The translations under genes and the position numbers were made by a program. Below the pieces are notes generated by a model. That model saw nothing but the letters and a program-made list of their open reading frames with translations. It was not told where the DNA came from and ran no database searches. Positions 12,327 through 24,262 of a stretch of 64,000 bases of DNA are shown in pieces. The DNA is from Pomacea canaliculata. Lineage: Eukaryota; Mollusca; Gastropoda; Architaenioglossa; Ampullariidae. The stretch spans positions 11,272,758-11,336,757 of the forward strand of contig NC_037600.1 in NCBI RefSeq assembly GCF_003073045.1, written 5' to 3'. Each line of letters begins with the position of its first letter. Within the stretch, counting starts at the first letter, position 1.

Positions 12327-14604
12327 TAGCCATATTTCTAATAAGATCATTAAATGAAGGGTTCAAAATGGGCAGTTTATCTGTAACACAGAGACAGGGG
12401 GCTATAACACTAATACCAAAAGGAGACAAACCCAAACATCTGTTAAAAAACTGGCGCCCAATCTCTTTATTAAATGTGTCATATAAAATTGCCTCAGCCT
12501 GTATAGCTCAGAGAATAAGCAGGTTATGCCATCTATTATTCACGAGGATCAGAGAGGTTTTATGCAAGGAAGATCGACTGCAGATAATATTAGACTAGTA
12601 TATGATATATTATACTATATTCAGTTACAGCGAAAGCCAGGTTTGCTACTGCTAGTGGACTTTGAGAAAGCTTTTGATTCTATTGCACACTCATTTATTC
12701 AGGAAGCCCTTAGATTGTTTAATTTTGGACCAGATCTTTTACGGTGGGTAAATGTATTTTATAAAGATGCAGAATCTTGCCTTCTTGTAAATGGTTGTCT
12801 CTCGACGTTTTCGTATAGAACGAGGTTACAGACAGGGCGATCCTCTTTCACCATATATCTTCCTTATATGTGCGGAAATTCTCTCCATTCTACTTAGAGA
12901 TAATGCTGATATTAAAGGTATAGTTGTGGGAAGCAAATCATTCTTAGTGTCACAATTTGCTGATGACATGTCATTGTTTCTTGATGGATCTAAAGAATCT
13001 TTTGAAGCAACTGTTTGGGAACTGGAGAAGTTTGCTCTGTTTTCATGTCTCAATATTAACTTTGATAAAACTGCTGCAATTTGGATTGGTATTAATCGAG
13101 GCGCTATATGACTCAATTAAAAATTCAATGGAATCCCGAAACATTTACAGTCCTTGGTATTACTTTTTCTCTAGACCTTGAAGCTGTGATAAATATTAAC
13201 TACCAAAAGAATTTTACTAAAATGCACAGGATTATGATGGAATGGAAGGCAAGAGATCTCACACCAATAGGGAGAAACGCTGTATTCAAATCCCTTATAC
13301 TGTCTTTATTTACTCATCTATTTATTACTCTTCCCTGTCCTGGTAAGAATATTCTTAAGAAAATTAGTCAGTCAGCCTTTGAGTTCATTTGGAAGAAGAA
13401 AATTCTCAAAATTAAAAAAAACCACTGTTATCATGAAATACTCAGAAGGGGGACTAAAGGTAGTGGATATCAATGCTTTTCATAATGCACTCAAGCTGAC
13501 ATGGATAAGGAAGATTTGTACATCAAATGCAGGCTGGAAGTACCTTTTGAATTCAATTCATCCACAGATTTTAAATTTTCAACAGTATGGAGGATACTTT
13601 CTGGAAAATATTGCTGAAACAAATGTGTTTTGGAAAGATGTATTCGCTATTTTTTCAGACTTTTGCATTAGATTTACCCCCTTGTCACTTACAGAATTTC
13701 TGCATGAGCCGTTATTTTTTAATACTTTTCTGTCCAAATCTGATACACAAAAATCAGTAGAAAAATGGTTAAACTGTAATATTATGAAAATTGGGGATTT
13801 ACTTGATAATAATGGAATACCTATGAAATTTGAAATATTCCAACAAATACATGGCAAAAATATAAACTTTCTCGAGTATTACAGTAGAATCATGGCCATT
13901 GTCAAATATAAAAGAAAGATTGGTCACTTATGGAAACAATCGGACAGAAATACTACAGGCTATGCACCACTGTTAGCCATAATCAAGCATAAAAAAGGCA
14001 CAAAAGGTGTATATAATAAACTGTTATGTTCACAGACGCCTCCTACATGCATTAGAAAATGGGAAAAAGTTTTTCCAGACCTTCAGTGGGGACAAATATT
14101 TGCTCACCCTTTTATTGTTACAATGGATACAAAACTTCAGTGGTTTTCAATATCGTAATTCTGCATCGTGTTTTAGCTACAACACACTATTATATCAAAT
14201 AAAACTAAGAGATTCAGATCTTTCCACTTCTGCACTCAGTCAGGAATCTATAGAACACTTGTTTTTTGATTGTATTATTGTTTAAAAAATTTTGGAAGGA
14301 TCTCTTTACTAAGTTAAAAGAAAAATGTGCGCATTGTGAGCAGATAGAAGTAAAGAAACAGTTAATACTATTTGGAGTCCAAAATGAGCTTATGACAGAT
14401 AAGATATTCAGCCTCATTCTAATTATGGCAAAGTTTCATATTTTTCGGTGCAAATGTTTCAATATTCATCTAAGTGTGAACTCATTTGTATTGGAAATAA
14501 AGAAAAGATATCATGTAGAAATATATTACTACACAATAAATAGTAAGCCAGAATGTTTTTCACTAAAATTGATGCCATATAAGCAGCTTCTCTTTACACA
14601 TTGA
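12327..14604 (+). pseudogene. LINE ORF2 remnant: L1-like reverse transcriptase and C-terminus
   Basis: Several frames must be linked. RT motifs appear in order: ITLIPKGDKPKHLLKNWRPI (about 12400-12460), GFMQGRSTADNIRLVYDI (12550-12610), VDFEKAFDSI (12650-12690), RGYRQGDPLSPYIF (12820-12860) and FADDMSLFLDG (12955-12990). The thumb and long C-terminal region run through 13108-14158. The HLFFDC remnant of the C-terminal zinc motif is at about 14255-14275. Frame breaks lie near 12530, 12800, 13105, 13440, 14150 and 14280. The endonuclease is absent. The motif set is that of the L1/Tx1 group. Confidence 0.8.
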
Positions 14605-15751
14605 ATGTTTCTGTCTGTGTATATATATTTTTTTAAGTGAGAATGCATTTACATTGTGGTCTAATGAGGAGCCTGCGAATCCTGTTCTTTTCCACATTCC
14701 TCTTCCTCTTTTTTTCTCTCTCTTTTGTGTTTGTGTTTTGTGACAATCCATAGTTTTGTTTTGTTTTGAATGTGCATAATGTGTAATATTATTTACTGTC
14801 TACTAATTTAGTATTTGTTATTTAATCTTCTAAACACATGTACATTACAATAAGTCAAGATCATTACCTATTATGTAAGTTTTCATAACATCATTATCAT
14901 CATTTCCATTGCTTTATTTGTAAACATATCTCAAGCATGACGGTGCAAGTGATTATTCGTATGACGAGGATAATGTGTAAGTTTGTATTAAGATTTCAGA
15001 ATATTTGTCTACTTTCATTTCTTGTCCTTATATTTGTCAAGACAAAGCATTGCTATTTCGAAACTTGTGCTACTAGGTGCTATTGATGTTTTTTTTTTAT
15101 CAAATTATGCAATTACTCCCCTTTTCCTTAGTAGATTACACTTATGGTATAGATTGTCATTGATGCCAAATTGACATGTTTTAAACACATACAAATATGC
15201 ACTCACACCCTCACTCACACACATATTCTATTCTATTCTATCTTTATTGCTATGTACAAATGATAAATAGATTTTCTTATTTGTGAAATTTCCTCTTAAA
15301 GATATATAAATTTAAGAATTGTGTAAAACTGATGTCATGTTTGGTTTTTTTTGTATTTGTTTTTTTTGTTTTTGTTTTTTTTTGTTTGTTTGTTTTTTTT
15401 TAATGGTGAAATTAGTAGGGATTAGGATGTGTATTCTCTAGGGAATGTCAGCGGTAATTGTAATAGTTGTATGCTCAATGGCATGGGAAATGTCCATGTC
15501 TTGTTTAAGACCCACCTTCATTGTTATGTTTATTTTTGTTGATGTAAATCCCAATAAAAAAAAAGAAACATACAAACATCAAACGTGGCCACACACCTAA
15601 TTGTAGATTCCACCCTGAACACTTCCACAACCACTGATAGACTTTGACCTTACTAAATACAACAAAAATAGGTCATATACGTCGAGCCTATCAAAAATCT
15701 AATATATTATTGTATTACTGGATTAGTGGCAGACGATTTTTTTTTTCCTCA

Positions 15752-15945
15752 AAACTATTAAAACGAGGCAGGTATTACAAAGCTTCCGGTTTAGTCACAT
15801 TTCAGATTGACTACTAAAACGAGGCAGGTATATACAAAGCTTCCGGTTTATTCACATTCATTTGTTTAGGTTCGCCGAGAATAACAGCGGAGAACTTCGC
15901 AAGAGGCTAACCGTTGGTCTCGGCAGACAGACAGCAATTAATCCA
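15752..15945 (+). repeat. Interspersed repeat R, plus orientation, with a partial tandem copy
   Basis: The core reads acgaggcaggtatatacaaa, then gcttccggttt, then gccgagaataacagcggaga, then ttggtctcggcagacagaca. It matches the reverse complement of 24110-24262 and 62938-63075. The first about 60 bp (acgaggcaggtattacaaag with flank) occur twice in tandem, at about 15763-15815 and 15817-15866. Confidence 0.65.
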
Positions 15946-16026
15946 TCATCCTATCATGAACGTTCATGATCCTATTGAGCAGACGGAAGCGATGTTCAGG
16001 CACGATCCAATAATTCACAGGGGAGT

Positions 16027-16410
16027 GGGGTGTGGAGTTGTGTGCCTTTAATCATGCTTTAGGTGATGCGGCTATTTGAGTTTTAGTTGTTATTTTTGGC
16101 ATTTGTTTATATTAGCGGCGGGTGTGGAGTTGTGTGCCATTAATGAACTAGGTGATGTGGCTATTTGAGTTTTATAGTTGTTTTTTTTTGCATCAGTTTA
16201 TATTAGCGGCGTTTACGTGGATCTCGAGTTGTGTGCTGCTGATGAACTACCTTTAATGATTCGGGTGACAGGGATATTTTAAGATTGTTTTTGCATCCCT
16301 TATCAATAAACAGCGGGTGTAGATCAGTCGTGTGTCAATAATTAACTGCCTAAAATGAACTGAGTGATAGGGATATTTTAGGGCTTTTTTCACATAGGTT
16401 AAATTAAATA
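16027..16410 (+). repeat. Degenerate tandem repeat, four units of about 90-107 bp
   Basis: Units begin at about 16027, 16119, 16211 and 16312. The first two share gggtgtggagttgtgtgcc, an atgaactaggtgatg-like part, ggctatttgagttttag, and the end ttatattagcggc. The third and fourth are more diverged but keep gttgtgtg/cgtgtgt, the gaac...gtgayagggatatttta segment and the trailing cagc. Confidence 0.7.
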
Positions 16411-16754
16411 ACTGCCCGACTTTGGTAAGCAGACGACAGTAGCGGAGTGACGTCACAGTATCCTCCTAGCTCCGCAGGCGTCTCTGATCTCTGTTACTGC
16501 ATGGACGTGGTTACTGCTACGTCCTTTTTGTAATGGACTTCGGCTGTTACTCTAGAAGAGACACTTTAGTCTCTGCACTATCTTAAGGCAAACCAGAGCA
16601 AACTAAATAGCTTTTGTATAAGGGTTGATATCGTCTAGTCATAGTTTTCAAAAGCGTTAAGCATTTATTATAATGTTTTGGGGTTATTTTGGCAATGTTA
16701 CTAAAGTTTTCTTTATGTGATCTATGTTAGAACTTGAACAATCAGAAATAGTGC

Positions 16755-17615
16755 ATGAAGAAATCCTACAGGATGGTAACTACAGCAAGAAGTCTGTCCA
16801 GCACAATTCGCCTGAATGATGGGGTGGAAATGCCTATGTTTGGTCTGGGTACATGGCAGGCTAAAGCAGGTCCCAATGGACCAGCAGAGAAAGCAGTGAT
16901 TTATGCTCTTCAGAATAACTACAAAATGATAGACACTGCAACACTTTAAGGAAATCAGGCAGAAGATAGAGCAGGGATTAAGAAGTCAGGAGTCAAGAGA
17001 GACGATGTCTTTCTTGTAACCAAACTGTGGACCAATAGCTATGAGTCATGTAAAGATGAATTCAACACAAGCCTAAAAGAGTTAGACTCAGGATACATTG
17101 ACCTGTACCTCATCCATTCACCATCAGATGGATATGTGTTGGAGTCATATAAAGCTATGATGGAGTTCCAGCAGAAAGGTCTAGTCAGGTCCATCGGAGT
17201 TTCCAATTTTGGCATTCACCATTTAGAGAAGATGAAGAAAGCTGGAGTTCCTACCCCTGCTGTCAATCAAATAGAGCTGCACTCCTGGATGAAGAGATAT
17301 GAGTTGGTGAAATACTGCCGAGATAATGGAATAGCAGTCATGGGTTACTCACCACTAGTGAAAGCTGAAAGGATGAAAGACCATACCCTTGTCAGTGTGG
17401 CAAAAACAATAGGCAAAACAGTTGGCCAGACACTAATTCGTTACAGTGTCCAAATAGGATATATTACCATTCCGAAAACAGTGAAGCCAGCTCGCATCAT
17501 TGAAAATGCAGATGTCTTTGAATGGTCCATACCAGAGCAGGAAATGACAAAACTGAATTCTTTCCCCGAAAACTCTTGTACATGGAATCCAGCTGTGAGC
17601 CTTTGGAAGGGATAA
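16755..17615 (+). pseudogene. Intronless aldo-keto reductase retrocopy with one in-frame stop
   Basis: An otherwise open frame of 286 codons without introns spans a whole aldo-keto reductase. It has the N-terminal GVEMPMFGLGTW, the DTA segment, the catalytic-lysine segment VTKLW, the active-site histidine in DLYLIHSP, GVSNFG, VNQIELH and the C-terminal IPKTVKPARI NADP-binding region. Family members are NADPH-dependent cytosolic reductases of carbonyl compounds. The only break is TAA at 16947, in DTATL*GN, exactly where the family has its catalytic tyrosine. A-rich runs at about 17694-17718 could be the old poly(A) tail. This fits a young processed pseudogene; the parent gene is not in the window. 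Confidence 0.8.
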
Positions 17616-17833
17616 AGGACAGAAGTCAAGTTTTAATGTTCACTGTAGCTTTATCATAATACACACTATTAATATTATACAGCATTATAGACTGCAAAAA
17701 AAAAATACTTAAAAAAAATTCGACTTAAATATAAGGTTTTTATTTCTATATTTACTATAAAACAAAAAAAAAACTCAACTATTTTTACTAATATTAAGAA
17801 ATTAGCTATAAATTTACCTTCAATCGTTCATGG

Positions 17834-18133
17834 CACGGCCTGTCGTAGCGACAAAACACTCTAAGCGAAATAGTTCTTGACACTAAAGTAATGAGATATC
17901 ATATCGGGTCAGATTCAATACTCACTTATCTTGGTCACGTGAACGCGTAAAACTGGGTAAAAGATAAGTTTCTACCACTTGTAACCAAAGTAAACCGTCA
18001 TATCTTTGTAAGCTAAAGTATTACTCAGTAAGTCAGTCGATGTAATATTCATTGCTGTAAATATTCAGTTCAGTTCAAAGTTTCCTTCAGCGGTTGGAGC
18101 CCTCTGATTTTTATTGGTAGTTTGTATTTCAAG
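17834..18133 (+). promoter_or_regulatory. Conserved 5' flank of C3
   Basis: It shares blocks with the flanks of C4 and C7: cggcctgtcgtagcga (17836-17851), an E-box CACGTG (17936-17941), cttgtaaccaaag, aaaccgtcatatctttgtaa and attcattgctgtaa. The start codon follows in ttcaagATGgctg. I see no clear TATA box. The promoter role is inferred from conservation and position. Confidence 0.4.
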
Positions 18134-21100
18134 ATGGCTGAGTCGCAGGAAAGAGAGTGTGCTGTGTGTACTAACGACTTCATTACTCCAAAGATTCTAC
18201 CCTGTGGTCATCTCTTGTGTCGAGAATTTGTCATTTCCTGGATGGACTCAAAACCTGATGCCGGTTGTCCGCTGTCTAGATGCCCTATAGTAGAGCAGCC
18301 AGATGGAAGTTTGTCTGACACTGTTGACGCCCTGCTGACAGACTTTGTGATGGAAGCGCTGGTGGAGAAGCGTCGTGTGCTGAGTAAAGATCACCTTTGT
18401 TGTGTGTGTGAGGACGTCAGGGCGGACTTCATCTGTATGCATGTCACATGTGTGTTTCATCTTGTACAAAGGGTTCATAGCAAGCTCCCAGCGACCCGCA
18501 GTCACGATGTGGAGAGTGTCAGCACTGTGACACCTGAACGTCTGGCTGCCAGCCGCCCTGCACTGTGTGCTGACCACGGCGACAGACCAGCGGAGTACTT
18601 CTGCCGCGAGCACCGCCTCGCTGTCTGCTCAGCCTGTATGTTAAACGAACACAAATTTTGCCCAGAAACAAACTATCTCAACGATGAAATTAAGTCAGCA
18701 CAAAACTCATTTACCGACCTAACAAAAAATCTGGTAGAAGCGGAGCACAAGCTAGAGCAGGCTATAGGTCAAGTGACGTCACGTGTACAGGAAGTTGATG
18801 TCAGCGAACAAGAAGACATGGCGCAGGTGGACAAGTCATGTGACCGACTTCAGAAGCTGGTGGAAGATATTTGTAAAGAGTTGAAGGACAAGTGTCGCAA
18901 GCCACATCTGAAAATCAGGAAGTCGCTATGTGATGTTAAGACTGGCCTTTGCAACCGTCTAGTGAAAGTGACGTCACACAAACACATAGTGACGCGAGTC
19001 ACGGCATTGTCACAACATCCTTCACTGATACAGATGACAGAGGCTGTGACAGACAGAGTCAACAGCCTTGACCTTAGCGCTGACCTGTATCAAGTGGTGT
19101 GGGTGAAACCCTTGTCAAGAGTACAAAGCTGTCAAGAAGTTGCGGGACAGATAGAAGAAGTGCTCCGGATGTGGGAGCAGCAAAAGATAGTGTCAGAGGT
19201 AAAACTCGATTATTTTCTGTTTTCTGTAACACTAAAACAAGTTTCTTTCCTGCTAGTCATCTTCGTCTTTTTAAAAATCTTTTTTACTTCACTCGTATCA
19301 GCAGTTAGTGACAATGTGAAAAGTACTGTCATTGTAAGGGGCAACATTACAATACCAAACACTGACACACCCACCCTTAACAATCAAAAGATACAACCGA
19401 ACGCGCGCTCGTACACACACCCACACATACAATTTAAACATCTGCCAGTACGGAAGAGAAAGTTCTTATGAAAAGGTGTCAGAGGACACAAAATATTAAC
19501 ACAGCAGCACAAAATAATTGTGCCCATTACCTGTTTCCACGGCGAGTCCAAGTAAACAGAGAAAATTTGACTGTTCAAATAATTATCATCAAGATCCTGT
19601 TGTGACTTTTGTTTAGAGCTTGATAAAAATGCTTAGCTCGATGATGATGAAGAAGAAAATAAGAAGGACGAAGACAAAGACGAAGAAGAAGAATAGTAGT
19701 AGTTTATAATTTTAATTACTATTTATTACGAATCGTTATAGATGTCTACTAAAAATGTGTTAATAATTTTCATAAAAAAAATATTATTTACAGTTGGTCA
19801 CCCAGCACCAGTCTTTGTGTTCCACGAAAACTGCGGAACCAACATTCGTCTGACGAACGGTAACAGGACCGCGGAGAAGATACAGCCGCATGCGTTTAAT
19901 AATGGGGTGGTCGTGTCACGTGACCCTATGTTGGCCGACGTCTTGTATGAAGTAAGATATTTGACTATGATGATGACGAGGATGATGATTATGAAGATGA
20001 CAGTAATGTTATTAAAAATCACGCTTCAGAATAAAAATTACTTTTACTCATTTTTCTGTCTTTTATAGTGCACTGACGCAAACCAAAAAAAAAATGATTC
20101 TGAATTATTTTGGGTTTTTTTTTTTTTCAAAAAATCGTTGACACAAGTTGAACAAAAGTTTACTTCGGACGGATTGATTAGTCTCAATACATACTTTGTC
20201 TCTATTTACGCTAATTTTGCTTTACGTAAAGACTGGCATATCTTAATGCGAGTAATCGCTGTAATCAGCTGTCACAGCTTGACATGTCATGACACTGGGA
20301 TGTTGACGCAGGTCAGAGTGGACACAGTAACAGGCGGGTACAACGAGCTAGCACTGGGTGTGACAAGAATTTCTCCTGCACACGTCTTTGTGACAAAATA
20401 TGCTTCAGAGCTGCCAGACTCCGTTATCATCGGGCCCGGTGAGGTCTCCTACCAGCAAAGATGTGTGAGTTTTCATGTCTTTGAGTAGTAATGGCATGTG
20501 GTTTAGTCTTGGTGTAAGAGATGAAGCTGATTATCATTCACTTACTTTCCTTTTTTTTATTAAACAAAGCATACTTAAACGTTTAGTTGGATTCTCTTTT
20601 CTTTCTAAAGAGTAGGTTAAAATATAGTGACGAACATTAATTGCAAAATTTAAATTAAATCTTTGACTACTGTAAATAAAACCTACAAACATTCCATATA
20701 TATATTATAAGTCCAATAAGAGACCTTAGACGATGTGTATATTTTTACATAGACAAGTGAGATGGGATAGATATTTATTAGGCCGTTGGATTTTTTTTAT
20801 TTTATAAAATTGTGTGTAAATAATGGAAGTGGGGTATTAGCTTGATTTGTAAAAATGTTTCTGAAGTCCGTTTCGAGAAATTGAACTAAGGCTTATACTG
20901 ACCTAAATAAATCCGACCCTAGTCATAATCAACACTCTTTTTGTATATCGTCACGATAAACTGAAGACCACCCCTGCTCATTTTTTGGAAAGTATCAAGC
21001 ATTTATTTTTAATCGTACACTGTTAGAAAAAATAGTCGTTGAAAAGTGCCTGATAGAGGTCAAGCTGGGATGCTCACTCCTCACCCAATATTTTATCAAA

Positions 21101-22786
21101 AAGATAAAGTATCAGGTATTTATATGTAGATGCAGATACCGCTCGGAGTAGACCTCAAGAGACTTCACGTCGGGAGTCGAGTCGGGTTGCTGGTGACCTC
21201 ATCAAACGACCTTCACCTCTACATTGACGGACGACCAGGGTGTTGTAGCCAAAATGTTACACATCACTGGTTTGCTGTCTTTGTATTGGTGGTTCAGTTA
21301 GTAAGTAAGAGATACAGACAGTGTGGACTGGCCAGTCGGGCATTTGGGCATTGCCCGGTGTGCCTATTTGTTTATTAGAATAATATAAACGTCGAAGCAT
21401 CATGAAAGGGCGCTCTGTAAATAATGCCGCCTTTAAAGCTCCAGTCCGCCTGAATACAGATCATCACAAAACACAACGATGAGTCTGCACAGGAAGACAC
21501 TGACACCGACACTAATTTTTCATGCAGCTGAAACAAGCATCTGCCGTTGGGCGTCTTAGTGGCATTGGAATCTTTTTTTTTTTTTTTTTTTTTACTAGAT
21601 TAGCGTCATTTCACTTAGTTTAGTTTTTTTTCTATAATGATTTTTGACATTTTTCAGAGCAAGATCCTTCATGTATATATTATTACATCCAACCACTGTA
21701 GCATAACGATCAATTTTAACAAACAGCGTCTTTCAGGGTTAACACCACGAAAGCATAAATATATAAACATGAATTCCTTTATATCTATTTATATATTTGA
21801 CACTATCAGAGAGTTTTCCATATCCACAAGGACCTCTTTGGTCACAGTCTGTAAAGCTTAGTTTCTTCAAAACCCGTAAATTCCAACGCCCGATAATTGA
21901 TGTGGGTTAACTAATTTGCTTTCACAAACTATAAGCTACTTACACTCAAGATGTCCGCCTTGTGACCTTTCGAAAAGCGAAAATATAGTCCCTTGTCCCT
22001 TGGTTACTAGGCTGCTGGAGTTGTCACAACACAGGAAGAAACCTTTTCATCAGAGGAGCTTATTTGGTGATCTGGGAGTAGCGACAGTTACCCTGCCCCT
22101 AATGGAATCTTAATATTTTCGAGTAATTAGGCCAGTGTAAACTGTGACGGTGGCAGAATCTTTTATATTTTCGGTAGGCTCTTATGTCGACATACAACAC
22201 GTGATGAAATGATTATTCGTCTTCTTTTCTTCTTTGGAGCGTATCCGGGCTCGTTGTTTCCTCCGTTTTTCCCATTGGGCCGGCAGGGAATACATTCTTC
22301 CCTACTCTTTCCTTCACAAACGTCACAACACGTCTTTCTACCACACAGGTCTATCGGGAATGGTCAACTGGGTTTACAGTGAATACTAGTCTCCCTACTA
22401 AACAATGTTTAGTTACCTGGTCTCGCAGTCACAACACAATGTAACCTTTCACAGGCGATACTATTGTCCATGAAACAATGAACGTTGCATACACAGAGAA
22501 GTTTGGGATTGCTGGTCAGACTATAACGTGTCTTCAACGGTGATAACGTGAAGGTTTCTAAAAACTCTGCAATTAGCGAGTAATAAGGAGAAAACACTTG
22601 TATTACCTACTTCCTTAGTTAACGTACAGACGTTTCTGTTTTTCGTAAAATGGACATTTGTAAAATTTTCGTTCGTTCTTTAAAGCATTAGGTTTTGTAG
22701 CTGCTGCTCTATTGTCTGTTTTACAGGTGACAGCCCTTCCCATATCTTGGAGAGCATACAGAATATCAGAGAACAGGGAGGCTTAG
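18134..22786 (+). pseudogene. C3: decayed RBCC-NHR gene
   Basis: Exons by homology are 18134-19198, 19794-19951, 20312-20464, 21130-21304 and 22727-22786. Exon 1 is open for 355 codons, but two RING zinc ligands are gone (Cys32 to Phe, Cys48 to Ser). B-box 1 is rewritten by a net 4-base loss followed by a 1-base gain, which removes several cysteines and then restores the frame. Exon 2 is 158 bases instead of 159, a 1-base deletion near 19800 that shifts the NHR frame. Exon 4 is 175 instead of 180 bases. The last exon reads past the usual end to TAG at 22784. B-box 2 (FCREHRLAVCSAC) and the coiled coil are still good. It could make a RING-dead, NHR-less coiled-coil protein, or nothing. Introns and 3' flank pair it with C7. 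Confidence 0.8.
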
Positions 22787-22954
22787 ACAGTCAACACGAG
22801 AATATTTTGTGACTGACGACAACACCAAGCTGAGCGTTTATATCACCAATGAGAGCTCCAGTGAATGTGTTTGGTCAATTTTTGATCTATGTAAAACAAG
22901 AAGAGTACATATTGTGTCGTGTATCATTTTTTAATACTGTTAATAGAGATTAAC

Positions 22955-22960
22955 AATAAA
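22955..22960 (+). terminator. Candidate polyadenylation signal behind C3
   Basis: AATAAA in taacaataaagg, about 170 bases after the presumed C3 stop. The call rests on motif and position only. Confidence 0.3.
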
Positions 22961-24109
22961 GGAAAAAATGGATCAGCTTCCCTCCCTACCACACACACAC
23001 ACAAAGTAAAGAGCATCTTCTTAGCATTGAGAGAAGTATGAAGGAATATTATTTAATCAAATTAAATGTCTCCTGTAAGCACTATGAAAAGGTTTATACA
23101 TCAGTTATTGTTTAAATACCTTGAATCGACCATTGGCTTCTGTTTTCATTAATTTACATAATGCTGTAGATCGACAATAAATAAGTGTAAACTGTGATAT
23201 TTTTTCAAAGCGCTCTACCCCTCTTGTCCAGTTTCCCTCACTCGGGAATAAAGATGTTGCAGATAGTAGCAACCGACTGATGTTCTAAAGAAGAAAAGAT
23301 GAGAGAGCTACACACAGGCAGACTGTAAAGACTTTCAGACTTTCATCTCTCTTAGCTTGTATCAGTTTTGCTTTGCTTCTGCTACCTAATAAGTAAAATT
23401 ATTACTTACAGAGTCTGTGCCTTTGCATGAAAAAATGTCTTTATTTATTAGAAAAAGCTTTGCGGCCTGTGTGAGTCATTTTTTTATTGCTTGCTTCAAA
23501 GAAAAATGTTTTCTTTTCCTGGATTTTAACGCAGTTTTGTGAAAAAAGAGTGAAATCCAAAGCAGGACAGTTCAGTAGTTGGGGATTACACAGTGTGGTG
23601 ACTTGTAAGCACTTCTGGGGAAAGCTGTTAAACTGTGTCGTGCAGTGGCGGAGGTACAAAGCCTAAAGGGTTAAATCAAATGTAACTGCCTGTTAGTCTC
23701 AGATTGAACTTGTTAATAGGAAATAGACTTTCAAAAATTCTTCGAGATAATAATGTATATCCATCTGCACTCAGGTTTGTTTTTTAAAGTGTGGCAGCAC
23801 TAAAATCTTATCACAGACACTTTAATGTGTCAATGATTTCTGTCAAGTGTACGAGCAGTGACGTACATGGCTGCTGTACTTATGTTATTGATATACTCAG
23901 GTGTAATTCTAACAAGACAATAAAGCGACTCACAGTTCAGTTATCTGACATATCGATGAGCTAAGATGTTTAACTGATTTCTTGATGATTTTGTGCAGCT
24001 TGCACTTATTAAAGATGTGTTTCCTGTTTGTATGATTTTGATATTTCGGCTGAAAATTATGGTTAATGTCTGAAGCCTATTCTTTGTCTTGGAAACACAG
24101 TCCGATAAT

Positions 24110-24262
24110 ACCACGGACGTGTGTAGGTGGACTGCTGTCTGTCTGTCGAGACCAACGCTAAGCCTCTTGCGAAGTTCTTACCTGTTAGTCTCGGCGAGCC
24201 TTAACAATGAATGTTACTAAACCGGAAGCTTTGTATACACCAGCCTCGTTCTAGTAGTTAAC
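24110..24262 (-). repeat. Interspersed repeat R, minus orientation (C3 flank copy)
   Basis: On the minus strand it carries aacgaggctggtgtatacaa, agcttccggtttagtaacat and ttggtctcgacagacagaca. It is the inverse of 15752-15945 and is collinear with 62938-63075. Confidence 0.65.

Larger units (their letters stand above)
9400..15563 (+). mobile_element. L1/Tx1-like LINE, decayed, with Harbinger DNA in the middle
   Basis: Both ORFs of an L1-type element are recognisable in order: ORF1 at 9448-10180 and the reverse transcriptase half of ORF2 at 12327-14604. They are followed by an AT-rich 3' region ending in cccaataaaaaaaaag (tail about 15552-15563). The ORF1 C-terminus, the endonuclease domain and the start of the RT are missing. 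About 2.1 kb of DNA-transposon sequence occupies that place. The 5' boundary is approximate and I could not define target duplications. Confidence 0.75.
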
